Positions 11,927 through 22,431 of a stretch of 64,000 nt of DNA are shown in pieces. The position numbers were made by a program, and so were the translations under genes. Origin of the DNA: Paramarasmius palmivorus (Eukaryota > Basidiomycota > Agaricomycetes > Agaricales > Marasmiaceae). Numbering within the stretch: the stretch's first letter is position 1; each line of letters starts with the position of its first letter. The DNA is taken from positions 1-64,000 of the forward strand of contig JAYKXP010000178.1 of NCBI GenBank assembly GCA_037176845.1, given 5' to 3'. Under the pieces are notes generated by a model, which ran no database searches, was not told where the DNA came from, and saw only the letters and a program-made list of their open reading frames with translations.

Positions 11927-13700
11927 TTATACTAAGTCTGTGAGCTCAGTGAGAGTACTGTACAAAGGTAATCGCTGGAGATAGGCATAAGGTTTGTTGG
12001 CTACCATTGCCGCAAAAGCCATCGGATCTTGTGCTTCCAACTCCTTCTCCGTACGACAACCATTCTCGGCCCATCGGAAAATCGGACCCGCAGAATATTG
12101 CGTGAAAGAAACACATTCATCACCTATACCGATGCAAGTTAGTAAATGAAGTCTTCATGCAGAGGAGGAGACGTACCTTCCTGAACCGGGATATTGGAAT
12201 GCGTAATCACGGCAGAAGGAATGGCTATGGTAGCTGCATGAGGAAAATCAACGATAAGCTTCAACTCCCACAAAATGATCTGGCCACCTCGGGTGGCATC
12301 AAAGTTTCCCAGAGCCGTGATGAAACACCAGCCAAACGCCCAGTTAAAAAAGTCCCGGTGAGGATAAGTCCAGACATTGCCTCCAAAGTTAAACGTCGCT
12401 GCTGTAAAGACACCATCAGCGAAGTTGCGTGGCAGGGCGGGGTTGTGCCGGTACATAGTAGAGGCTACTTCCTCGTACTTCCTATAGAGGCGAGGAGCCC
12501 ATGTGGCGAACGCAGCTATCAACATAAAGAGTTAAGCAGGTTGTCGATACTCTAGTGAATGCAAGACTCACCATTATGAAAGCCAGCCATACGCTGGACG
12601 CCTTCGTGCCTCATTAAGCGTGCTAACACTGGAGTCATGGCACCATTGTTCAATGCGACGGGCTGAGAACTCCCCATACCCATGGCGCACCCAATGTTAA
12701 AGGCAGGGAACCGTCCACGTCGGGTACCTTGGTCAGTTTGCACCCCGAGTGGAGCGGTGCGCCCTTCTTCCATGACCTGACCAAAGGCCTGCGCCAATGC
12801 ATCAGCATAAGCGGGGGACGATGGTCTTCCGCATAGCACAGCGATGATCCTCCCTGTGTTATCCAATATGGGACAAGGCGTACTGTGAAGGGACTAAGCA
12901 GAAGGTTACAAAGAGCCGAAGACTACTCACCGTCCATCCCACTGAATATGCCTAAACCCAGACGCAAGAAGACCGGGGATGTTTGGAGGCGTACGATCCT
13001 CCCTGATCTGGCCACGCTTCCCGGTGTGCGCACCCTTTGCGGCAGCCATGTCCTTGGCAGAGAATGCGACGTGAATAGGATGTGCTTGTCCCAGCACGCG
13101 ACGAAGACCCCCGCAAGAGGGAGAGAAACGCCTCCTGGGCCCTAAGGAGAGCTTCAATGCCTTCCTTTTCTCTCTTCTCTTGGAGTTCTTCTTGCTCTGC
13201 ACGTGTAAGGGAGTCGTGCAGACGTCAGACGAGATAGAACGCGGTTTGTCCTGGATCGGGGGTCGGCGATGGAATCGCTTGCGGGGTATCTCGACACAAT
13301 CCAGTCGCAGACGTCGAGGTTTGGGGTTGGTTATAAGGGAAACGGTCTTCGAGCCAGCCCCAGAAGTCTTGACAACTGAAAAAGAAAGGTTTAATTAGGA
13401 GCATGGCGGTAATACACACCAATCACATACCTGTTTCCTCATCTTCTTCAGTCGATAGATCACTCAGATCACCGCCGAACAACTCCATCCATAACTCATC
13501 GGTAAGAGGCTCAGGTCCCATGTCCTCCTTCATGGTGATGGGCGGTACTCTTTCTTCCAGACGCCTCAGATGGGATGCGAAGTGAAAGGACGAGTCAACC
13601 GCAATGGGGACTACTGGAACCTGGCGCTAGGGTAAATCGTCAGGGAGGTGAAGGCAGCTAAGGAGGGGGGACGCACGATAACATGAGAAGGTAGCGACAT
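11927..13700 (-). CDS. TET/JBP-family 2-oxoglutarate/Fe(II) dioxygenase
   Basis: Members of this family oxidise 5-methylcytosine or thymine in DNA with 2-oxoglutarate, O2 and Fe(II). Six exons on the minus strand join in frame to 501 aa: 13700-13677, 13620-13431, 13375-12931, 12882-12572, 12515-12177, 12123-11927. The N-terminal third is basic and low in complexity. The conserved fungal core begins near residue 200 (GFRHIQWDG, NTGRIIAVLCGRP, GVQRMAGFHN). The double-stranded beta-helix carries TYPHRDFFNWAFGWCFITAL, with the HxD iron pair His376/Asp378, then GGQIILWELK and IPSAVITHSNIPV with the third ligand His429. The segment after it reads GDECVSFTQYSAG; I expect an Arg at the Cys440 position, where the 2-oxoglutarate-binding residue normally sits. 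The C-terminus ends STLTELTDLV. The gene shares strand and cluster with the KDZ transposase. Start chosen as the ATG giving a complete frame; upstream exons cannot be excluded. Confidence 0.82.
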
Positions 13701-14834
13701 AACGGGTGTAACCAAAGGACCTGAAAAGCGTGTGCGTCAGTTCCATGGGTTTGAAACCGCCCCAACGTGCTACCGCTCCCCAGCTTCTACCGGTTACCGT
13801 CAAGCCCGTCCTGAGGAAGAACGGGGCGTTCGGAAGGTAGGTGTTGGACTCCCAGGGAAGGTGTCCTTAGCCCACCTTGGTCCAGAGGTAGAAGCGATGA
13901 AGGGGTGCCTACGGGATCCCAGGGCTGGGTTCCCAAAGCACGAGAGAAAGAGAAGGGGTGCGCTCACCTTGACTCCTTGAATTTTCCGAACTCCCTATGC
14001 CTTTTTAAACCCTCATTTTCGTCCGCCTGCTCGATCCTACGCGCTGGTTGTCGGATGTCACAGTGTTGTGAAACAACGATGATCGGACAGGTGTCCAAGT
14101 TGGAAGTACGCCATAACAAGACTAAAAAGAATGAGTTCAGTCAATTGCTACTGCTTGACATGGAAGAATTACTCTGAAGCTGCAACAGAGCAATTGAAGA
14201 GGTTCGTCGGTCATGGATGTGAAGAAGAAAGCGTGTTCAACACTGCACTGCCACAATCTCGTCCCTTTCGGTTCCTCGGCTCCACATTCCCGTTTCGTCG
14301 ACATCGGAAATGAAGTCGTCAGACCCCGCCTCCTGTTTGAACGTCTTGACGATGAGCATGAAAGGTATGTGTTGAACTCCTGTTTGGTCGTCCGGTAACA
14401 GAATGGCTGGAGAGTCAGAGAAAAAGACGATAAGAGATGATACACTCCGGATGCTTGCGGTGTTTTCCAGCGAAGAAGGACTGTGACGGTAGCATCGACC
14501 TCTTTTTTGGTAGATAGGATACTGGTGAGGGCGTACGAGTGAACATGAAATTAACCGGTTTTGTTTGGATTATTGGTTCTCTTAAGGCTTTAAGGTGCTC
14601 CTACTAGCGCCCTAGAACTACAGTTTCGACAAGGATTTGCGCACGAGCTACGCGGTATACCCGTTAGATATTTGAGATTGTGTTTCTCGTAGTCTAATAC
14701 AACAATATAGTAAAATATCGAAGGGATTGGTGTCCTGGGGAAAAGGTCAGAAAATCGGGTGTAACCAGCATGAAGTCGGATTTACATGGGCGCTATTATG
14801 CCTTCATCTCTTCACTTCTTTCCTTTGTGACCGA
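13701..14834. other. Intergenic between the KDZ/TET cluster and the next gene
   Basis: Short frames in this stretch look like chance. A minus-strand AT motif (TTTAAAAAG near 14,010) lies upstream of the TET/JBP start and could belong to its promoter. A plus-strand frame at 14,213-14,398 has no recognisable motif and no supporting splice sites. The right terminus of the KDZ element may fall here but was not resolved. Confidence 0.35.
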
Positions 14835-15635
14835 ATGCCTCGGGCGAAGATATATCGCACTCAGGCTGAGGTCAAGCAGGCCAAAAGACAGAAATCCGCA
14901 AGATATTATCAGAAGTAGGCTGGTCACAAATTCCGTTGTCATTATTCGCTAACCACACTGTAGAAATCGTGACAAAATACTGTCTAAGTTACAGCAACAA
15001 AGGGACGAGGTTAAAAAGCAAGAGGACATCGAATTGTGAGGGATATCCTCGTATTAATTCGTCTCATAATCTCACGATGATTCAGTATCGAGCGTCTCAG
15101 GAAGAAACGAATTAAGAAATGGAATGAAGATCAGAAGGACTTGGCTGGGGTCATCGAGGACCAGTTGCGTAGCACATCTACCATTTAACTACACTCTAAT
15201 GCTCACAACTATTATAGCGATCCTCTGGCACGTATCAAGGTGCTTAACCACTCTCTTATTCGTCTCTCGGGTGGTCGGCCCAGCGCCTGGATGGACACCA
15301 TCTATCATCATTATGTACGGGTTCGCGGACACGACAGTACTCGCCGGACAGCATCCCCCATCGATCAAGCCACGACAAGTATAAGCAATTTACTGCGAGG
15401 TGCCTCCATTTTTTCCGATCGTATTCTCAATAGTTACGGCGGAACGGATTTCTACAAACGTGCGGCCATGTTTTGCAAACGACTTAGATGGATTATTGCT
15501 TGCTTGGAAGACATGGAGCTTCGGGTGATGGATCCTGAAGACGACCTAGTTAAGGCTTATGAGGAAAAGAGGTTGAATTTTCAGCAGGATACCACAAGGG
15601 ATTGGATAGACGGTGTCGTTCCCATACCGGAGTAG
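14835..15635 (+). CDS. Uncharacterised 215-aa protein with basic coiled N-terminus
   Basis: Four exons (14835-14914, 14964-15035, 15086-15163, 15218-15635) total 648 nt in one frame. The N-terminus (AEVKQAKRQKSARYYQ, then NRDKIL and repeated Arg/Lys/Gln) is the basic, presumably helical, RYYxxNRDKI-type leader common in Agaricomycete orphan proteins and some transposon proteins. The C-terminal 140 residues (RGASIFSDRILNSYGG, MFCKRLRWIIACLEDMELR) show no known catalytic motif. It is followed 227 bp downstream by another orphan gene on the same strand. No function is assigned. Splice junctions and frame conservation support a real gene; family identity is not claimed. Confidence 0.6.
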
Positions 15636-15861
15636 GAAAATGGGGGATTAGTATGTCTACCTCCAACATCGCATGTTCATTAGCGCGTCAACTGGGATAT
15701 TAGTGTGCCAACCTGCTCCGGAAACGACCGTCATTGCGTGGTCTCAAGCTTGAAATGGCAAGAAATCATAAAAGGGACCAAGATCTGATCGTCGGGGTTA
15801 CAGTAAGGGTATATATCGTCTACGGGATCTTTTCCACTCATTTCCTCTCGCTCAATTCCTC

Positions 15862-17080
15862 ATGTCTTGGCCAGCATTCGTCCCGTCGCCCAGAACGGAT
15901 GAAAAAGTAACTGAACTGCACCGTGCCATTTTGGAGGAAGGTGAAGTAGGTGCAATAAGGTTTCTATCCAATATCACTTCACTCAATCGCGTTCCAGTTC
16001 AAGATCCTATGCCTAGGCCTGTATTTGGGTGTGGACTGTGCGCTTCCAAGACGGGTAGCGGTGCCTCAAAGTATGGGATCATCAACGGCTGAATGGTGGA
16101 ACCTTCACGCCGATTTTTGGGTCACATCGCGTTTTGGGAAGGGTGCTATTTGCATTGTCGAGATGGTGAATGACCATCAGAAGGAACTATTTGGCGGTCA
16201 GTACACCGCGTTCTACTACCCCAATGCAAGTCCTCCCTTCCTGGATCGCCTCGTTGACCTCAACGTCGCTTGGCTTATTTGGAACAAGGATATTGGGTCG
16301 TCTTCGCACCATCTCTTAGGATCAGGACTGGAGGACTGTCGTCTATTGGGACCGTTGCTCGTGGTGAAACATGACACCAAGGGTCGCTTCGTGGATATTC
16401 CGAAAGAGGACATCGACATGGTACTAAATCTGGTGAAAAGGTTTTTTTTTCCACTTCTCCGTTTAGACGGATGTCTGACTTGACCCTACAGCAGCCTCAT
16501 GAGGCGAAACGCGATCACCGGAAAGCGTGCGCTGGATGGGTTTGAGGGGCGGCCTTTCACCAACCGATGGCATGCCGAACGGGATTTTAATGCTTCATCA
16601 TTTTTGAAGGAAGGTAGCGACCCAGAAACCCCACAAAAAGAGCATGGTTCGTCGCACTTGGAGGAAAAGAACCTTTCACAAGGTCCGTTTTTTATGGCTT
16701 TCTATATTACTTGTACCTGACCAAACCATTTCTCTAGAGGAGAAGAGCCGTTTGGCGTAGGTGCGAATCTGGATTTCCGTGGGTGCAAAATATGGCCGTA
16801 TGTTTTTCTACCGCCTGGGCGATTCCTAAATCCTGATGTCCCTTTGCAGGTATGTTATCCGGGGCGGAAAGTGTGTTTGGCAGACGCAATCGATCACGCT
16901 TGGAGGAGATATTTGAAGATACCTCATCACCCGCCTGATTTTTTGCCCGCGGTTATCGTACAGTATCCCAAAACTCCTGCAGTGCTCGAAGGAGAGGAGA
17001 GTCTGGCTGGCAGGGTCAAGGCGTACCGGAAGCTTAAGAACTGTCCTGATGAGCAGGGCTCTCTTCGTTCTCTCATGTAA
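15862..17080 (+). CDS. Uncharacterised protein of about 313 aa
   Basis: Exons proposed: 15862-15940, 16017-16440, 16492-16682, 16740-16756, 16850-17080, totalling 942 nt in frame. The 17-nt exon is needed to keep phase between two clearly coding parts and is the weakest point; a frameshifted gene is the alternative. The body has a globular composition (AEWWNLHADFWVTSRFGKGA, LDRLVDLNVAWLIWNKDIG, VCYPGRKVCLADAIDHAW). No catalytic signature, signal peptide or transmembrane segment was recognised. It sits in a run of lineage-specific genes, so no functional context helps. Confidence 0.5.
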
Positions 17081-17507
17081 AATATCTTATAGAAATGAAA
17101 CCGTGGATCGTTTATTTTTGAGATAGGCGCCAAGACTGAGGTTTACTTCACCACATGGTCATGGTAGATACCGTACAACCGCTGAGATCCTTGTTCCGAT
17201 GGTAATTACCAGTCCCTGACACCGATTGTTAGTCCTGAGTGAGCGTCCCCTTTGTGAGATAGGTCCAGATAGGGCCGTTTTTTCGTGGGCCGCTTTTAAC
17301 TTATTCAACACAAGGGTGTTATCAATTGCTCAAAGGTACATTTTTTTCTAACGCTATTTCGAAGTGATATCTATGTCTATGTATGTTTTCTACGTTTTTT
17401 GAGGGCCAGTAAGTATAAAGAGAGAGGAGAGACAATTGTACGAAGATTATAAACGATTTTTTTTGAAAGTCACAAGCACCCTGAACAAAGCACCCTAAAC
17501 AAGCACC
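17081..17507. other. Intergenic with terminal sequence of the RNH1-domain gene
   Basis: Nothing coding is supported. A GGTAATTACC word occurs near 17,200. A triple near-repeat AAGCACCCT(A/G)AAC lies at about 17,473-17,510, just beyond the stop codon of the minus-strand gene. Confidence 0.35.
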
Positions 17508-18737
17508 CTAAGACTGCTGAGAAACGGACGGCTGAGAAGCCACTGGAGCAGGGAGAGGATCAGTTGCAATCCTCAGGGTGTAGCCAGGCTTCTGGTTGTA
17601 GTATGCACGAGTATACTCCACCAAGGCCTGGCTGAAGGTGCTGTGCTTAGTGGCACGGTGACCAGACACCCCCTTCACCAGGCGTTCGCAAACTTCATAC
17701 CTGTGAAACTCGTTAATAGTCAGCGACTTAGATTATAGTAATTTACTCACCAGTCACCCCAGTAGATCCCTACTTCTCGTCCTACGTAAACGACGTAGAA
17801 ACGAGTACCTTCTGGGACTTCCGCCGGAGGCTCGATGGTGTTTGGAGAAGGAATAGTCGGTGGGGCTGCCGGGACTGGCGCGAGGGGTGCGATACCGGGA
17901 GTATAGGAATTGTTGGTGTCAGCAGAGGAGCCGGATACAGTAGCAGTGGTGTTATTTGGAATGACAGCTGGAAGGACCACCGGAGGAACGGTAATGCCCG
18001 TGTTTGTGACAGAGGCGGTGGCGGTGGCGGTGTCGTTGGTGTTGTCAGTGAGAGGGATGGAACCGTCACTGAGGCTGGAGGCATCCCACTCGGAGGAAAG
18101 AGAGGACGTGTCGGCGAAAGCATCCTGGCTGCCATCATGCAACGCAGTGCTAGCATTGGATGTATTACCCAATGACACACCAACCACCTGCGGTGGCTCC
18201 CTGTCGCTGGGCATGTCCAAAGCAACGTACATGTTTCCATGACGGTAAAAGTGGCCACGTTGTTCCTCCTCTGGAGTTGGGACCACCAAGCCTTCTGGGA
18301 CCGTCGCTATAACAGAAGGTCCTGGACGCTGGGGACGACGGTTATCGGGGTGAAGCCGCTGGATTTTAGTGGTGACGGTGACCACCAAACCTATAAGATT
18401 GTAGATTAGCTCATACCACCAAAGAAAGCAAAAAAAAAAAAATACCTCCGTATTCCTCGACCGTTGTGCGAACCAGTGTTTGTCCTAATAACAGTGAGCG
18501 AGAGAAATGCTAGGTTATAGTACCGCTCACCTCGTTCAGGGTGATGCTCCGCGTAATTGAAGCACTGGGGGACGACGTAGGCGAGCCTGTCGTCGCCTTG
18601 AGGTTGTCCTAAGAAAAAAATAAAACGTTAGAATTATCAAAGGTGATCATGGAGTACTTACCAGCAATCAGATAGGATCCTTCGCGGCGATCCACAGGAG
18701 ATGGAAGACGAGGAATGTCGACGAACTGGGTCTGCAT
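17508..18737 (-). CDS. Protein with RNase H1 N-terminal (viroplasmin-like) domain
   Basis: Five exons (18737-18662, 18608-18531, 18484-18446, 18390-17751, 17700-17508) join to 1,026 nt, 341 aa. Near residues 262-315 it reads FYVVYVGREVGIYWGDW, then CERLVKGVSGHRATKHSTFSQA. This is the aromatic Y-V-V-x-x-G-R-x-x-G-I-Y-x-x-W ... V-x-G-x-x-G pattern of the viroplasmin/RNase H1 N-terminal domain, which binds RNA-DNA hybrid or double-stranded RNA in RNase H1. No RNase H catalytic domain (DEDD residues) follows; the protein ends about 25 residues later. Upstream is a long Ser/Thr/Asn/Pro-rich stretch that looks disordered. Stand-alone copies of this domain are common in Agaricomycetes. Function is unknown; nucleic-acid binding is inferred from the domain. 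Confidence 0.7.
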
Positions 18738-18753
18738 CGTTGGGGGGTGAGAT

Positions 18754-19272
18754 GTGATGGTGGTGGTAAGGAAAGAGAGGATGGAGTCACAAAATTCCGA
18801 CGGTTGGTACCGAACGAGGGACCACGTGCAACTTTTGGGGTGTTTTCTGTGTGGAATTCTGGACCTATCGGTAATTTCCAATGTTCAGCCCCGTCTGGAT
18901 GTTGCAAAGGTACTTACCAAGATACTCCCAAGCGTCTCCGTTTGCTTAACGGCCCTCTTGAAAGAGTCCATGAAAGCTGGTAGACTGTCTTCCTTGCATG
19001 AGCTTATGGACAACGGTGGCAATCACGACGAATACAAGGCGATCCTAATCGGTGATTTCCGACGACGGTTTCCGATTCTGAAGGAGAGCAGCACGGAGAT
19101 GGATGTTGAGCAAGCAGAGAAGGAGGAACATGCTGGAGACCTGGAACATAAACGTATAATTGCTGTAAATGATCCTCTGAATCTGGAAGGGAGGGGAATA
19201 CTGATGTACCTTTCAATGCAGATGATTAGGCGTTGGGTTGAGCATGGTAAAGGCATGAAAAGGCATGCATAG
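18754..19272 (+). CDS. Possible small protein of 172 aa
   Basis: A single uninterrupted frame opens 17 bp from the start of the minus-strand RNH1-domain gene and runs 172 codons. The second half is plausible protein (LHELMDNGGNHDEYKAILIG, acidic helix, then LSMQMIRRWVEHGKG). No domain is recognised. It overlaps the likely promoter of its neighbour and shows no splice sites, so it may be chance or the remnant of another orphan gene. Confidence 0.28.
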   Translation: MMVVVRKERMESQNSDGWYRTRDHVQLLGCFLCGILDLSVISNVQPRLDVAKVLTKILPSVSVCLTALLKESMKAGRLSSLHELMDNGGNHDEYKAILIGDFRRRFPILKESSTEMDVEQAEKEEHAGDLEHKRIIAVNDPLNLEGRGILMYLSMQMIRRWVEHGKGMKRHA

Positions 19273-19662
19273 CTTTGCGACAGGAAGGTGAGGCTCAAAA
19301 TGTTCTGCATGATGAGACAGTCAAAATCTTACAGGTATTGAAGATAGAACCTTGCGAATATCGAGCACTTGGGTAGCTTTTGGAGCTCAGTAGTTACCAT
19401 GTAATATGCCTGAGGATGTAATTTGCATTTGCAATGCCGGTTTCCGATGAGCGAAGACCGAACGGATGACCATCGGTACCCACCAGTCGTCAGGCACCTT
19501 GCGTGGTTAACTTTTCTCCGATTTTTCAGGGATAGAGTGAGATCCGTTTCAGATCTGAGCTTTGACGCGTTATTTCTAATAAGATACGGACCGTGATGGG
19601 AAGTATCCTTGGCTCTGAAACCCTTTCCTCTGTCTCATCCGTGTCTTCGTTCTCTCCTCACT

Positions 19663-22431
19663 ATGGTCAATCCTGGGGCTTTCTCCGGTACTCGATTAAC
19701 GTTCCTAACGGCGAATCTGGGAGCGTATGGAATTGCTTTCCAAGAGGGATGGGTGAAGGATTTCGTGGCCGATTTGAACCGCCGTTACAACAAGCGCTAT
19801 CCGGCCTCCCTGCCGCATAATGAGGAACCAAGCGAGGAGCATCTAGCGGCAGTCAACGACGAGGCTCCTGATCCAGAGACCCTGTTTCCTATTCGTAAAA
19901 GTGGCCAAAGCGACGAGGCTTTCGAGGTGGCAGTCCGAGAGCACGAGCAGCTGAAAGAGGTCACCAGGTACCGCGGCGCGGTAAGTCACAGTCACGCCAG
20001 TCACGTCTTCCAAAGACTCACCGTCTACCTTCTTCAGCAAATCGCCCGTTGGATGAAGTATCACTATGACAAGAGCCGGGGAATCAAGAGTAAAGACAAC
20101 CCTTTCACCCAACTCATGGCGAAACTCACCGGATCCTCGGTCGCGGAGCCAAAACGGAAGGCACGAGCGTACGATCTGTGGGCTAAGGGGAACCCGGATA
20201 TTGTGGAGAAGTTATTCGAGCAGAGGATGAAGGAGCTCGGAGGGGCTATAGGAGGTGAAGGGCAGATGGATAGTATGCCAAGTGGTGTAGGAGACGTTTC
20301 AAACGACCCCAGCACTGCAGAAACGTCGGATCAAGAGAAAGAAGATGAGAACGGCGATGAGGAGCCTGGAGAGAATGTGAACGGAAAGAAGAAGAAGAAG
20401 GGCAAAGGGAAAAAGAAGGGCAGGTTTGTCAAGAAAGGTATGTTACGGCGAGTTATCTGCGAGACGTGGTGCTGAGACCAGAGTAGGAGAGAAGGCGTTT
20501 GTCCGTGTACGACAGGATGTCATCAAGCAAGAGTATGATCGTTTGTCACCCGAAGATAAGAAGCCTTGGGAAGAGGCTGTTCAGGAAGACTGGGATCGGC
20601 GTGTTGCAGCGTATAAGGCATCTCTCGATGCTGGTTTTTCGAGGGATCCACAAGCGAGACAGGAGTAAGTCTGTTCCATAGGTATTGCGCTTGATTACTG
20701 ACTGAAGTCGAAATCCAGCTGTATCTCCCGTCTTCCTAGTTTCGTTCAACCTATTCTGGATGGGATAACGGAGGCAACGGGCATGCATTGTACCCTTACG
20801 GTCGGAGGTCCTGAACCAGCCGACATGGGTCGATTGAACGTCGTATCGTGGGTGGTTTTTTATTGATAAGCATTACCCTAATGCTGAAGGGTTAGCTAGG
20901 TTTCACTCGGGCGAAACGCTCAGTACTCCTGCACTGAATTTTGGGGAAGCCTGCCAGGAAGGCTACCGCAACTTCTTCATCCCTCTCTACGGTTCCTACC
21001 TGCGTAAATGCTTTAGTAAGTGTGTTATATCGTTCTCTTGAACCATCGGCTTATGGATTTCATGGTTCAGCTGTGGAAGAATGCAAAAGCCGTGCTCTTC
21101 CCAAGCATGGTGTATCCCTTGAGGCCGTTTTGCTTGGCGAGGAACGTGCAAACTTCGATACCATCGAGACTCCTGGTATACCGAGAGAAGATAGCGCTGG
21201 TAAGGGGGGCAATGAAGGTGTCGGAAATGCCGAGGGCACTGACCCAATGAATCCCATCACTGAACCATTACCTGCCATCGACGTACCTCCTGCCATACCC
21301 AAGAAGTCTTCCACAACCTCTGAGGAAACCATGCGCACGTCTTCCGCTCCCAAATCACCAGCTTCCGCACAGCTCAACGATGAGGTTCCACCACCTATGA
21401 CCTTTTCCCCGCCTCCTTCACCTGTGGCTCCTTCAAGGCCTTCCTCGTCGCATCGTGGTGATTTGGATCCCACAGAGGCATCGTCGCCTCCACCTTGTTC
21501 ACCGCCTATTACCATACCACCTTCTACTCCGCCCCGGATGAGTTCTCCCTTTTATCCTCCATCACCGGAAGACTCTATTGCAACAGCCGATCTGGATATA
21601 CCACCCTCAGAGAGCTTGCAGGAGGATGGCGCAGGTCTTCAGCATGAACCAGAGCTAGAGCTGGCAGCTGGGAAGGCGAAGGTACTGGTGAAAAAATCCA
21701 GACGGTCAGCACCTACGGTTTCAGGAGAAGCTCTTCCAAAGGTCACACCTTCTGTTTCCCGTGGAAGAGCGACACGTGCTACAGCGACGTCATCCAAGGC
21801 TCCATCTTCCTCCGCTAAGGTTGCTGGTACCAAGGCAAGCATAGGGAACAAGCGGAAGGCAGGGAAGGAAATCGCTCCGCCTCCAAAGAGGGCTAACCAT
21901 GGGAAAGCTACGGTGAATTCTCGTAGCCCTGATGGTGCTCCTGCTTATGTGCAGAATGTGTTTAGGATGGCAGCGGATGTGGGTATGGGAGAGCGTTTCA
22001 TGGAAGCCCTCCAGCTGTATGTACGTCTCGAGGAAGACCATGGGTATCAGGGGGGTAGCCTGAAGACCGTTGATCGCCCCGACGAGGTTCCTCAATGGTA
22101 CAAACGGCGGCGTGCGGTGTGGTACCCAGATCTAGGTGATGACTTGGCTCGATTCAGTCAAGATTTCAAGTCTTGGTTCCGAGCCTGTTCTCCGCCGTGG
22201 AGAGTGCCAAAAAATACATCTCTGCCAATGGTGAGGAAGAGTGGGGCAGATTGGGCGTGCCTACGTGTTCTAGGTCCTAACGGTATTGTATCCTTTCTGG
22301 TGGCTCTTATCTGGTGGCAAAAGGCGATCAAAGATCAGTCTGCACAAGCTCCTCGTATAGCTGAGCTTCAGTCTCGTTTCGATGCCGTGTTTGAAGAGGT
22401 CATGTATTCGTTTCAATCTATTTCAGAGTAG
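19663..22431 (+). CDS. Intact 833-aa member of the 'GGPEPAD' orphan family
   Basis: Six exons (19663-19980, 20038-20437, 20487-20664, 20719-20847, 20900-21015, 21071-22431) join to 2,502 nt without a stop. The N-terminal part (GAFSGTRLTFL; WVKDFVADLNRRYNKRYP) resembles the opening of a large Agaricomycete family of unknown function. Residues about 299-375 form its most conserved block: CISRLPSFVQPILDGITEAT, TLTVGGPEPADMGRLNVVSF, then YGSYLRKCFTVEECKSRAL. A long Pro/Ser-rich spacer with acidic patches follows, then a basic stretch (GNKRKAGKEIAPPPKR) that could be a nuclear signal. A Trp-rich C-terminal domain ends it (WKSWFR-type, VLGPNGIVSFLVALIWWQKA). Function unknown. I chose the ATG at 19663 over an upstream in-frame ATG at 19609 because family members begin just before this conserved segment. 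Confidence 0.75.

Larger units (their letters stand above)
6364..13700 (-). mobile_element. KDZ transposon cluster carrying a TET/JBP gene
   Basis: Four genes lie head to tail or divergently in 7.3 kb: KDZ transposase (-), 182-aa protein (+), 155-aa protein (-), TET/JBP dioxygenase (-). Each splices into an exact multiple of three without internal stops, which contrasts with the decayed elements further right. Published work on fungal genomes (Iyer and colleagues, 2014) describes TET/JBP genes linked to KDZ transposons in basidiomycetes, so the gene order fits a known association. The limits given are those of the outer coding sequences. True element termini, terminal inverted repeats and target duplications were not identified. 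Whether the two small genes are cargo or chance neighbours is an inference. Confidence 0.7.

Noticed and set aside
17782..18258. Second long frame overlapping the RNH1-domain gene
   Set aside because: Proline/leucine-rich shadow; the other frame splices exactly and holds the domain motif.
21060..21515. 151-codon minus-strand frame
   Set aside because: Shadow of the Pro/Ser-rich spacer in the 833-aa gene.
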